Assembly: GCF_026343115.1 (NCBI RefSeq)
Contig: NZ_JAPEMC010000001.1
Coordinates: 3,844,001-3,908,000 of the forward strand
From: Streptomyces sp. NBC_00102
Lineage (GTDB): Bacteria > Actinomycetota > Actinomycetes > Streptomycetales > Streptomycetaceae
DNA length: 64,000 nucleotides
Direction of reading: 5' to 3'
Under the pieces are notes generated by a model. The model was not told the origin of the DNA and did not search any database. It saw only the letters and a list, made by a program, of their open reading frames with translations. Positions 17,109 through 24,905 of the stretch are shown here, in pieces. Position numbers and translations under genes: made by a program. The stretch's first letter is position 1. Every line of letters starts with the position of its first letter.

Positions 17109-17284
17109 CCCGAAGGGCAGTCGGTGGCGCCCCTCGGGGCGGTGCACTCTGCCCGATCGTCGTCCCGGCACGACTGCGGGGACGGGCGGCGGGGGAGGCA
17201 GGATCGACCGTGGCGGCCTGGGCGACCACGGTCGCCGGTACGGACAACACGCGGGGCCGGGAACGGCAGGGCGGGAGCACGACG

Positions 17285-17980
17285 GTGATCCACGAAGTGG
17301 ACGAGGTCCTCAAGAATCTGCTCAGCGGGGGGGCGTTGAGCGGGTCGGGCATCGACATCGCCTTCGACGCGCCCACCCGGGACTGGGCCGCCCGTCGCAA
17401 CGCGCCCACCATCAACGCCTATCTGTACGACATCCGCGAGGACGTCAACCGCCGCCAACGGGGCCAGGCTGCCGTGTACGACGAGCGGGACGTGATCGTC
17501 AAGCGCCGCCAACCGCCGCGCTGGTTCCGGCTGTCGTACCTGGTGACGGCCTGGACGAAACAGCCGCAGGACGAACACCGGCTGCTGTCGGCCGCGTTGG
17601 CCACGCTCATCCCGCGCGAGCTGATTCCTCCCTCCGAACTGCCCGGTGCGCTCGGGGCGCTGGGCATGACCGTGCCGCTCTCGGTGGCGGGCATCCAGAC
17701 CGAGGCCCGCTCGCTCGCGGAGATCTGGTCCGCGCTCGGCGGCGAACTCAAGCCCTCCCTCGACCTGGTGATCACCGCGCCCTTCCCGGCCTACCCCGAG
17801 TACGACGCCGGCCCGCCCGTCACCGAGGGTGCCGCGGTCCGCGTGGGCTCCCTGGACGGCACCCTCGGCGGCTCCCCGGACGAGGCGCCGGAACGCGCCC
17901 ACCGGCCCCACCAGGTGGCGGCAGCCCAGGAGGCCCGGAAGATGGCCCGCCGCAACCGGACCACGGGTGACCGGACATGA
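17285..17980 (+). CDS. DUF4255 protein, probable CIS cap/terminator (Cis16/Pvc16-like)
   Basis: This 231-residue protein starts at GTG with GGGAG seven bases upstream. It has the DUF4255 pattern: an N-terminal helix (IHEVDEVLKNLL), APTINAYLYDIREDVNRR, then a strand-rich middle with RLSYLVTAWT. In PVC and related particles this family caps the tube and sheath at the distal end. It overlaps the AAA ATPase start by four bases (ATGA), matching the usual pairing of the two genes in eCIS loci. The last 35 or so residues are charged and likely disordered. Confidence 0.85.
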   Translation: MIHEVDEVLKNLLSGGALSGSGIDIAFDAPTRDWAARRNAPTINAYLYDIREDVNRRQRGQAAVYDERDVIVKRRQPPRWFRLSYLVTAWTKQPQDEHRLLSAALATLIPRELIPPSELPGALGALGMTVPLSVAGIQTEARSLAEIWSALGGELKPSLDLVITAPFPAYPEYDAGPPVTEGAAVRVGSLDGTLGGSPDEAPERAHRPHQVAAAQEARKMARRNRTTGDRT

Positions 17981-20016
17981 CGGTCACGGACCAGCACCGT
18001 CCCGCGGGCGGCGCCGGACACGCCGAGCCGCTCCTCGCCCGCCTCGCCGAGCTGCGGGGGCGCGTGGAGCTGCTGGTCGCGCACCGCTCCGCCGACGATC
18101 CCACCGCGGCAGACCCGCTGCGCGGCCTGTACATCTCCCAGGAGGCGGTACAGCACCTGCTGCGCCGCACGGAGCGGGTGCGGCTCGAAGCAGCAGACCC
18201 CGCCGACCTGTACGACGACCGGCTGACCGACCTCGCGATCCGGCTCGGCCTGACCGGGCTCGACGCCCTCCTGCTGCTCGTCGCGCTCGCCCCGGACCTG
18301 GACCGGGACTTCGAGCCGCTGTACGGCTACCTCAACGACGACGTCGCCCGGCGCCGCGCCACCGTCGCGCTCGCCTTCGACCTGTGCGGCATCCCCGTAC
18401 ACCTGGCGTCGGCGCGGGCCCTGCTGCACCCGGGGGCACCGTTGCGCACCTTCGGGCTGCTCGACGTGGAGGAGTCCGAACGCCCCTTCCTGAGCCGCTC
18501 GTTGCGCGTACCGGACCGAGTCGTCTCCCACCTGCTCGGCGACGACTCCCCGGACGCGGCCCTCACCGGGCACCTCCACCCGCTGGACCCGGCCGCCGCC
18601 CCCTACGACGGGCACGACGGGCCGGGCGCGCACGGGGCGTCCCCGGACGACGGGCCCGGCCGCTTCGTGGAGCGCCTGGCCGCCCGGATCGCCTCCGGGC
18701 CGCCGGTCACCGCCTACGTCCGCGAACGGCGCGAGGGCGACGGCCTGTCCTGCGTCGCCGCCGCGCTGCGCGCCGCGGGCCGCCCGGCCCTGCGCTACAC
18801 CGGACCGGAGGACGGTGTCCCCGGTCTGCTGCGCGAGGCCCGGCTGACCGGGTGCGCGGTGGTCGTCGAGGGCCTGCCGGACAAACCGGAGCCGCTGATA
18901 CGACAGTTGGCCACAGCCGCCGACGTCACCGTGCTGATCACCGGACCGCGCCCGTACGACCCCCAGTGGGGCGACACCGACCCGCTCGTCCTGGAAGCAC
19001 CCGCGCGTGGCGCCGGCTTGACCGACGCGTGGTCGGCGGCGCTCGGCGGGGAGCACGCCTTCGACCTGGCCGCGACCGTCGCCCCGTACCACCTGGCCGG
19101 AGAGCACATCACCCGCGCCGCCCGCGCGGCCCTCGGCCTCGCCGCGTTCGACGGGGTCCCGCTCGCCCCGGCCCACGTACGGCTCGCCGCACGTCAGCAG
19201 TCCGCCTCCGGTCTCGAACAGCACGCCCGCCGCATCCGGCCCGCCGTCGACTGGCGGGACCTGGTGCTTCCCCCGGGCCCGCTCACCGAACTGCGTGAAC
19301 TCGCCCTGCGCGCCCGGCATCGCGACCGGGTCCTGGGCGACTGGCGGCTGAGCGCGGGCGGCGGTCGCGGCCGGGGCGTCCTCGGGCTCTTCGCGGGCGC
19401 CTCGGGCACCGGCAAGACCCTCGCGGCGGAGGTCGTCGCGGCCGAACTCGGCCTGGACCTCTACATCGTCCAGCTGTCGTCCGTGGTCGACAAGTACGTC
19501 GGCGAGACCGAGAAGAACCTCGAACGCATCTTCACCGAGGCCGACCGCACCGACGCCGTGCTCCTCTTCGACGAGGCGGACGCCGTCTTCGGCAAGCGCT
19601 CCGAGGTCAAGGACGCCCACGACCGGTACGCCAACATGGAGAGCTCGTACCTGCTCCAACGCCTGGAGTCCTTCGACGGCATCGCGCTCCTCACCACCAA
19701 TCTGCGCGCCAACATCGATGAGGCGTTCACCCGGCGCCTGGACCTGGTCGTGGACTTCCCGTTCCCCGACGTCGACCAGCGCGCGGCCCTGTGGCGGCAC
19801 AGCCTGTCGCACGTGCCCCGCGAGGAGGAGATCGACGTCCAGCAGGTGGCGGCGGTCTTCGAGCTGGCGGGCGGATCGATCCGCAGCGCCGTGATGACCG
19901 CCGCCTACCTGGCGGCCGGCCGGGACGACAGGGTCACCGCGGCCGACCTGCTGGAAGGCGCCCGGCGCGAGTACCGCAAGGCCGGGCGGCTGGTACCGGG
20001 CGAGGGGACCTGGTAG
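17977..20016 (+). CDS. CDC48-type AAA ATPase of the contractile injection system (Cis15-like)
   Basis: The protein has 679 residues. The C-terminal half is a canonical AAA module with Walker A GASGTGKTLAAE, Walker B VLLFDEADAVFG, sensor-1 LLTTNLRANIDEAF and the arginine-finger region RRLDLVVDFPFPD. The N-terminal half is an atypical, partly degenerate ATPase-like region. An ATPase of this type is a hallmark of eCIS loci; its job is not settled but is thought to be assembly or disassembly of particles or effector loading. It overlaps the DUF4255 gene by four bases. Directly after its stop comes a tandem octamer array and a hairpin. Confidence 0.9.
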   Translation: MTVTDQHRPAGGAGHAEPLLARLAELRGRVELLVAHRSADDPTAADPLRGLYISQEAVQHLLRRTERVRLEAADPADLYDDRLTDLAIRLGLTGLDALLLLVALAPDLDRDFEPLYGYLNDDVARRRATVALAFDLCGIPVHLASARALLHPGAPLRTFGLLDVEESERPFLSRSLRVPDRVVSHLLGDDSPDAALTGHLHPLDPAAAPYDGHDGPGAHGASPDDGPGRFVERLAARIASGPPVTAYVRERREGDGLSCVAAALRAAGRPALRYTGPEDGVPGLLREARLTGCAVVVEGLPDKPEPLIRQLATAADVTVLITGPRPYDPQWGDTDPLVLEAPARGAGLTDAWSAALGGEHAFDLAATVAPYHLAGEHITRAARAALGLAAFDGVPLAPAHVRLAARQQSASGLEQHARRIRPAVDWRDLVLPPGPLTELRELALRARHRDRVLGDWRLSAGGGRGRGVLGLFAGASGTGKTLAAEVVAAELGLDLYIVQLSSVVDKYVGETEKNLERIFTEADRTDAVLLFDEADAVFGKRSEVKDAHDRYANMESSYLLQRLESFDGIALLTTNLRANIDEAFTRRLDLVVDFPFPDVDQRAALWRHSLSHVPREEEIDVQQVAAVFELAGGSIRSAVMTAAYLAAGRDDRVTAADLLEGARREYRKAGRLVPGEGTW

Positions 20017-20022
20017 GACGGC

Positions 20023-20126
20023 GCCCGCATGCCCGCATGCCCGCATGCCCGCATGCCCGCATGCCCGCATGCCCGCATGCCCGCATGCCCGCATGCCCGC
20101 ATGCCCGCACGCCCGCACGCCCGCAC
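20023..20126. repeat. Tandem octamer array, 13 units of GCCCGCA(T/C)
   Basis: Ten perfect copies of GCCCGCAT are followed by three of GCCCGCAC, beginning seven bases after the AAA ATPase stop and ending just before a hairpin. The unit length is not a multiple of three, so open frames across it are artefacts. The array sits between convergent genes. Confidence 0.97.
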
Positions 20127-20132
20127 GCCCGT

Positions 20133-20152
20133 CCGGCCCGAGGGCGGGCCGG
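20133..20152. terminator. Convergent hairpin terminator
   Basis: A perfect 8-bp GC stem (20133-20140 with 20145-20152) with an AGGG loop lies between the ATPase gene and the convergent membrane-protein gene. Confidence 0.65.
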
Positions 20153-20218
20153 CCGGGCTCCGTCATGACGTCGTGGTCCTCGCGGCCTTCACGTCTTCAT
20201 CGCTCCGGCAGCCCCGGA

Positions 20219-21646
20219 TCACTGGGCGGACGCGGGGACCCTGAGCAGAAGTGCCTCCAGCGTCACGTCGTTGCTCCAGCTTCCGGCGAAGTTGAAGCCG
20301 TCCTTCGTGTCCTTGCACTTCTCGGCGTACCAGTCCTTGCCGACGTAACGGACGTTCTGGCAGACCTGACCACTGCTGATCGTGATGCCGAAGGCGGCCA
20401 TGACCGGGGCGTCCACGTCGGTGCTGCCCATGTAGTTGTCCTTGCCGTCGGGAATCCAGGCCGACCAGCTCGTCCAGGCGGGTGTGCCGTCCGTCGACTC
20501 GGGGTTGTGGACCGCGGCCTGCACCTGCGACGAACCGACCCCCGCCACGGCGGTGTTGACCGCGGTGATCGGCACGTTACGGGTGTTGCCGGCCATGGCG
20601 CCGTCGCAGACCGGGTCCGTCCAGCCCTCGCCCTTGATGAAGGCGCGGTAGCAGATGTGCCGCCCCGACGGGTCGTCCTTGGCCATGCGGTTCACCAGGG
20701 TCGCCGCGGTGACCTCGGGCGCCTTCGAGGGGGTGGCCTCCTTGTCCCCTCCGGAATCCCCGGACTTCGCCTCCTTCGTCGGCTCGGCCTGCGGCGCCTC
20801 GGTGGTGGGTGCGGCGGTGACGGGTGGTGGGGCGAGGGTCGCTTGGGGGGTGGGTGTGGGTGCGAGGGTGGCGCCGGCTTCGACGAGTTTTTCGGTGGTG
20901 CCGCTGGCGACGGTGGGTTTGTGGCCGAACCAGAGGGCGAGGAAGGTGATGGTGAGGGCGAGGAGGATGCCGAGGAGGGTGGCGAGCCAGCGGGGGAGGA
21001 AGCCGCGTTGGACGAAGGTGCCTTCGACGGGGAGGGGTGTGGTTCCGGAGCGTTGGACGGTGAGGGTGTAGGGGCGTTGTTCTTTGGGGCCGAACCAGAT
21101 GATTTTGCGGGGTTTGAGGGTGGTGGTGATGAAGGCGGCGCGTCCGGGGGGTATTTGGGTGTTGCTGGGTCTGAGGTCGTAGGTGAGTTGGTCGCCGTTG
21201 TCGTGGCCGCCGAGTGAGGCGGTGAGTTTGGTGTTGCCGAGGTTGTCGATGGCGAGTTTGGGGCGTCCGCGGAATCGGCCTTTGACGGTGGGGGGTACGA
21301 GTTCGGCGCGGAGTTCGGTGAAGGGGGTGATGGTGAGGTTGCCCTCGGGGACGGTGGTTGCTTCGGGGTGTTCGGTGGGGGTGATGCGGATGGCGTAGGG
21401 GTTGGGTCCCGCGGTGGCGTCGGGGGTGCGTGGGGGTGCGAACTTCAGCTCGACCGTGCCGGTGGTTCCGGGGAAGAGGCGCAGGGTGGGTGGTTCGACG
21501 GTGGTCCAGGGGGCGATGTCGCCGACCGCTTCGAAGCGGTACTCGTCCACTACGTCGCCGGTGTTGCGCAGGCGCAGTCGCACGGTGGTGCTGCTGCCGG
21601 GATCGACCGTGGCCGACGCGGGTTCCAGGGAGGTCCAAAGGCTCAC
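20219..21646 (-). CDS. Membrane-anchored Ig-like protein of the CIS locus
   Basis: The protein has 475 residues. The N-terminal 200 or so form beta-rich, NEW3/COG1470-like Ig repeats (VDPGSSTTVRLRLRNTGDVV; VPEGNLTITPF). One transmembrane helix follows near residues 226-248 (WLATLLGILLALTITFLALW), then a Thr/Pro/Lys-rich linker and a C-terminal globular domain with four Cys. With no signal peptide, the Ig part is probably cytoplasmic and the C-terminal domain outside. Related genes, often called hydrolytic protein, occur in S. coelicolor-type CIS loci. The start is GTG with a weak ribosome site. The central part of the gene (about 20800-21430) uses AAA, GAA, CAA and NNC codons almost exclusively, while both ends use normal mixed codons. 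No enzymatic activity can be assigned. Confidence 0.8.
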   Translation of the reverse strand: MSLWTSLEPASATVDPGSSTTVRLRLRNTGDVVDEYRFEAVGDIAPWTTVEPPTLRLFPGTTGTVELKFAPPRTPDATAGPNPYAIRITPTEHPEATTVPEGNLTITPFTELRAELVPPTVKGRFRGRPKLAIDNLGNTKLTASLGGHDNGDQLTYDLRPSNTQIPPGRAAFITTTLKPRKIIWFGPKEQRPYTLTVQRSGTTPLPVEGTFVQRGFLPRWLATLLGILLALTITFLALWFGHKPTVASGTTEKLVEAGATLAPTPTPQATLAPPPVTAAPTTEAPQAEPTKEAKSGDSGGDKEATPSKAPEVTAATLVNRMAKDDPSGRHICYRAFIKGEGWTDPVCDGAMAGNTRNVPITAVNTAVAGVGSSQVQAAVHNPESTDGTPAWTSWSAWIPDGKDNYMGSTDVDAPVMAAFGITISSGQVCQNVRYVGKDWYAEKCKDTKDGFNFAGSWSNDVTLEALLLRVPASAQ

Positions 21647-22073
21647 CCGGCCACGTTAGGCCGCGAGGACGACCGGGTCATGTGGTTCCGGGGCAGGCGA
21701 ATGTGTCCAGGGTGGTCAGGACGCCTGCCTGATCGGACACCACGTTTCCCCGAGGTGCCGCAGGCTGCCTCCGGGATTGCCCGGGAGGCCCTTCAGTGGC
21801 GGAGGGGAGGGTGGTAGGCCTGGTGGATCACCGCAACCGCGTTCCGTGGGAGCGCGTACACAGCAGCCATGGTCGGACGCCGGAGAGGGAAAGCGTGTCC
21901 ACGACGGTGGCTGCGGCCACCCTTTCGTGCGGGGGACAGCCGTCGGCTGCCGCGTCATCTGCCCTTGTGGGCAGAGATGATGCCCCCGAGCAGGTCCCGG
22001 AGGACGTTTCGTCGGCTTCCCGCGCGGGTGAGAGTGAGGTGGTTCCTGTCTCGTACCCCGAGGAGAGCAGAAC
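21647..22073. promoter_or_regulatory. 427-base upstream region of the sheath operon, with two hairpins
   Basis: I see no convincing gene in this gap. It must hold the promoter of the sheath/tube operon (plus) and that of the Ig-like membrane protein (minus). Two inverted repeats stand out: a GC-rich one at 21767-21789 with one bulge, and a perfect 7-bp stem with TTGT loop at 21958-21975, about 100 bases before the sheath ATG. Either could act in the leader RNA or as an operator. Confidence 0.5.
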
Positions 22074-23666
22074 ATGCCGTCCTATTTGTCGCCCGGCGTC
22101 TACGTCGAGGAGGTGGCCAGCGGCTCACGTCCCATCGAGGGAGTGGGCACGTCGGTCGCCGCCTTCGTGGGGCTCGCGCCGAGCGGTCCGCTGAACGAGC
22201 CGACCCTGGTCACCAACTGGAGCCAGTACGTGGCCTCGTTCGGTGAGTTCACCGACGGTTACTACCTGGCGCACTCCGTCTACGGCTTCTTCAACAACGG
22301 CGGCTCCGCGGCCTACGTGGTCCGGGTGGGCGGCTCCGCCGAGGGTGCTTCCCTCAGCGGTGCGGCCGACTCCGGGCGTACCGCCGTCAAGGGCTCCACC
22401 GCTCCGGCGGCGCTGGAGGCCGGAGAGTTCCGGCCGCTCGGCGGGTTCTCGGTCGCGGCCATCGCCCCCGGCACCAGTGGCGCGCTCAGCGTCGAGGTGA
22501 CGCTTCCGGAGGAAGAGGGGCCGGCCGACCGGTTCAAGCTGACGGTCAAGGACGGCGACAAGGCCGTCGAGACCTTCGACGTGTCCGCCAAGAAGGGCGG
22601 CCGTACCTACGTCGTCACGCAGGTGAAGGAGCGCTCCAAGCTCATCACCGTCGCCGAGGCCGCGCCCGCCGGGCAGTTGGTCCGGCCGGACGCGCAGACG
22701 GTGGCCCTCGCGGCTCCCGCGTCGGCCGCGCCCGCCGTACCGGCCGAGAACGAGTACCCCGGACCCGCCCGCTACCTGGGCGACTCCGCGGACCGCACCG
22801 GCTTCGGTGGCCTGGAGGCCATCGACGAGATCTCCATGGTCGCGGTGCCCGACCTGATGGCCGCCTACCAGCGCGGCGCGATCGACCTGGAGGCCGTCAA
22901 GGCGGTCCAGTTGGGCATGATCGCGCACTGCGAGCTGATGGGCGACCGCGTCGCGGTCATCGACCCGCCGCCCGGCCTGAACGCCCGTCAGGTACGGGTG
23001 TGGCGCCAGGAGACGGCCGGTTACGACTCCAAGTACGCGGCCCTGTACTACCCGTGGATCAAGTCCTTCGACCCGTCCGTCGGGCAGTCGGTGCTGATCC
23101 CGCCGAGCGGCCACATCGCCGGTATCTGGGCCCGCAACGACGCCGAGCGCGGAGTGCACAAGGCGCCCGCCAACGAGGTCGTGCGCGGCGCGGTGGACCT
23201 GGAGACCCAGATCACCCGGGGCGAGCAGGACCTGCTCAACCCGATCGGCGTCAACTGCATCCGCGCCTTCCCCGGCCGCGGCATCCGCGTCTGGGGAGCC
23301 CGTACGGTCTCCTCGGACCCGGCCTGGCGCTACCTGAACATCCGCCGGTACTTCAACTACCTGGAGGAGTCCATCCTCCTCGGTACCCAGTGGGTGGTGT
23401 TCGAGCCGAACGACCACGCCCTGTGGGCGCGTATCCGGCGCAACATCTCGGCGTTCCTGGTCAACGAGTGGCGCAGCGGCGCCCTCTTCGGCCAGCGCCC
23501 CGAGGAGGCCTTCTACGTCAAGTGCGACGAGGAGACCAACCCGCCGGAGTCGGTCGACGTCGGCCGCGTGGTGTGCGAGATCGGCATCGCGCCGGTCAAG
23601 CCCGCCGAGTTCGTGATCTTCCGACTGGCCCAGTTCTCCAGCGGCAGCGGAGAGCTGGAGGAGTAG
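22074..23666 (+). CDS. cis2: Contractile sheath protein (Cis2-like)
   Basis: The protein has 530 residues. The N-terminus YLSPGVYVEEVASGSRPIEGVGTSVAAFVG and the C-terminal domain (RRYFNYLEESILLGTQWVVFEPND, NISAFLVNEWRSGALFG, CEIGIAPVKPAEFVIFRL) are characteristic of phage-tail-like sheath proteins. A variable, probably surface-exposed domain lies near residues 80-230. GAGGAGAG precedes the ATG. There is no signal peptide, consistent with cytoplasmic assembly of Streptomyces CIS particles. The sheath contracts to drive the inner tube. A strong hairpin separates it from the tube gene. This is the most certain marker of the locus. Confidence 0.97.
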   Translation: MPSYLSPGVYVEEVASGSRPIEGVGTSVAAFVGLAPSGPLNEPTLVTNWSQYVASFGEFTDGYYLAHSVYGFFNNGGSAAYVVRVGGSAEGASLSGAADSGRTAVKGSTAPAALEAGEFRPLGGFSVAAIAPGTSGALSVEVTLPEEEGPADRFKLTVKDGDKAVETFDVSAKKGGRTYVVTQVKERSKLITVAEAAPAGQLVRPDAQTVALAAPASAAPAVPAENEYPGPARYLGDSADRTGFGGLEAIDEISMVAVPDLMAAYQRGAIDLEAVKAVQLGMIAHCELMGDRVAVIDPPPGLNARQVRVWRQETAGYDSKYAALYYPWIKSFDPSVGQSVLIPPSGHIAGIWARNDAERGVHKAPANEVVRGAVDLETQITRGEQDLLNPIGVNCIRAFPGRGIRVWGARTVSSDPAWRYLNIRRYFNYLEESILLGTQWVVFEPNDHALWARIRRNISAFLVNEWRSGALFGQRPEEAFYVKCDEETNPPESVDVGRVVCEIGIAPVKPAEFVIFRLAQFSSGSGELEE

Positions 23667-23673
23667 CCGGTCT

Positions 23674-23715
23674 CCCGGGTGGTGTCCGTCGCGAAGCCGC
23701 CGGACACCACCCGGG
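23674..23715 (+). terminator. 15-bp perfect hairpin between sheath and tube genes
   Basis: The arms at 23674-23688 and 23701-23715 are perfectly complementary with a 12-nt loop, starting seven bases after the sheath stop. It looks like a terminator or an mRNA-stabilising structure placed inside the operon. Confidence 0.7.
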
Positions 23716-23776
23716 CCGCCACCCACCGCAGTAGCGCCGCCACCCCACAGATCTCCTTCACAAGGACAGCGAACAC

Positions 23777-24220
23777 ATGAGTCTCCAGCCGGGTGACGCC
23801 CTTACCTCACACAATTTCGGCCTGCAGATCGACGGTGTCATGGTCGAGTACCTCGCCGAGGTCAGTGGCATGAGCATCGAGCAGGACGTCATCACCTATC
23901 AGCAGAACACCCCGAACGGCCAGAACGTGGTCAAGAACATGCCGGGTGTGAAGAAGAACGGGACCTGCACGGTCATCCGCGGTATGACCCAGTCGGCGTC
24001 GTTCACCCAGTGGATCAACGAGTCGATCGCCGGCCAGATGACCACGGCCCGCAAGAACGCCTCCATCATCATGATGGACTTCCAGAACAACCCGGTGAAG
24101 CGCTACCACCTGCGCAACGCCTGGTGCAGCAAGATCGACGCGAGCACGGTCAAGGCGGGCGAGGCTTCCGCGCTCACCGAGACGGTCACCATCGTGTTCG
24201 AAGAACTGGTCATCGAGTAA
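23777..24220 (+). CDS. cis1: Inner tube protein (Cis1-like, gp19 family)
   Basis: This 147-residue protein has the phage tail-tube fold signature: FGLQIDGVMVEYLAEVSGMS at the start, a central KNGTCTVIRG strand and an ending TETVTIVFEELVIE. CAAGGACA precedes the ATG. It forms the hexameric rings of the inner tube that the sheath surrounds. The stop shares its last base with the next start (TAATG), coupling it to the 175-residue protein. Confidence 0.95.
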   Translation: MSLQPGDALTSHNFGLQIDGVMVEYLAEVSGMSIEQDVITYQQNTPNGQNVVKNMPGVKKNGTCTVIRGMTQSASFTQWINESIAGQMTTARKNASIIMMDFQNNPVKRYHLRNAWCSKIDASTVKAGEASALTETVTIVFEELVIE

Positions 24221-24747
24221 TGCGCCGTTCGGCCGCCAGGGCCGGCGATTTCGCCCAGGGATCCGGTGTGGAGACGGAGCGGCCCGCGCCCCTCGCCGCA
24301 CCGGACGCGCAGGCCGTACCGGCCGCGCAGGTCACACAGGCCGAACCGGTCCCGCAGCCGCAGCAGCAACGGTACGAGCTGCGTACCGAGTTCGCGTTCC
24401 AGCTGCCGCGTGGCTACGTGGACGATGCGGGCACCGTCCACCGGGACGGGGTGATGCGGCTGTCGACCGCGCGCGACGAACTCGTCCCGCTGCGCGACGT
24501 ACGCGTCCAGGAGAACCCGGCGTTCCTGTCGGTGGTGCTGCTCGGCCGGGTGATCACCCGGCTCGGCACGCTGCCGATGATCCACGACGGCATCGTGGAG
24601 AACATGTTCGCCTCCGACCTGGCCTTCCTGCAGGACTTCTACCGCCAGATCAACGCGGAAGGCCACACCCGCGCTTCGGTGGAATGCCCGCACTGTTCCG
24701 AGCCCTTCGAGGTCGAACTCGGCGGGAGCCGCCTGGGGGAATCGTGA
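24220..24747 (+). CDS. CIS-associated protein, tail-assembly-like
   Basis: The protein has 175 residues. The first 50 or so are Ala/Pro/Gln-rich and disordered. The rest is a compact domain (ELRTEFAFQLPRGYVDDAGTVHRDG, LSVVLLGRVITRLG, IVENMFASDLAFLQDFYRQIN) ending with a single CPHC pair before FEVELGG. The middle resembles phage tail-assembly proteins that act between tube and tape measure; equivalents occupy this position in Streptomyces CIS loci. It overlaps the tube gene upstream by one base and the 52-residue gene downstream by four (GTGA). Its exact role is unknown. Confidence 0.7.
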   Translation: MRRSAARAGDFAQGSGVETERPAPLAAPDAQAVPAAQVTQAEPVPQPQQQRYELRTEFAFQLPRGYVDDAGTVHRDGVMRLSTARDELVPLRDVRVQENPAFLSVVLLGRVITRLGTLPMIHDGIVENMFASDLAFLQDFYRQINAEGHTRASVECPHCSEPFEVELGGSRLGES

Positions 24748-24902
24748 CGTACGCGAACGACCGGCTGCACGAGGAGATCGCGTACGTCGCCTACCACTTC
24801 CACTGGAGCCTGGAGCAGATCCTGGACCTGGAACACCAGGACCGCCGTCGCTACACCGATCAGATCGCGTCCTTCGTGACGCGTGCCGGCGCGGAGGGCT
24901 GA
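24744..24902 (+). CDS. Small 52-residue CIS protein (DUF6760-like)
   Basis: The GTG start overlaps the preceding stop. The protein is helical (DRLHEEIAYVAYHFHWSLEQILDLEHQDRRRY) and has no membrane segment. Small proteins of this kind, which I recall as DUF6760, are conserved at this point in Streptomyces CIS loci, and eCIS such as PVC have a similarly small gene near the LysM gene. The WSLEQILDLEHQDR segment also resembles the short proteins encoded after phage tail-assembly genes. The function is unknown. Confidence 0.75.
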   Translation: MTYANDRLHEEIAYVAYHFHWSLEQILDLEHQDRRRYTDQIASFVTRAGAEG

Positions 24903-24905
24903 GCG

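Noticed and set aside
20023..20126. Possible CRISPR, origin or attachment site
   Set aside because: Units are 8 bases with no spacers and no DnaA-box content, and no integrase or cas gene is near.
21796..22194. Small ORF upstream of and overlapping the sheath gene
   Set aside because: It runs into the sheath gene in another frame and has no ribosome site or domain.
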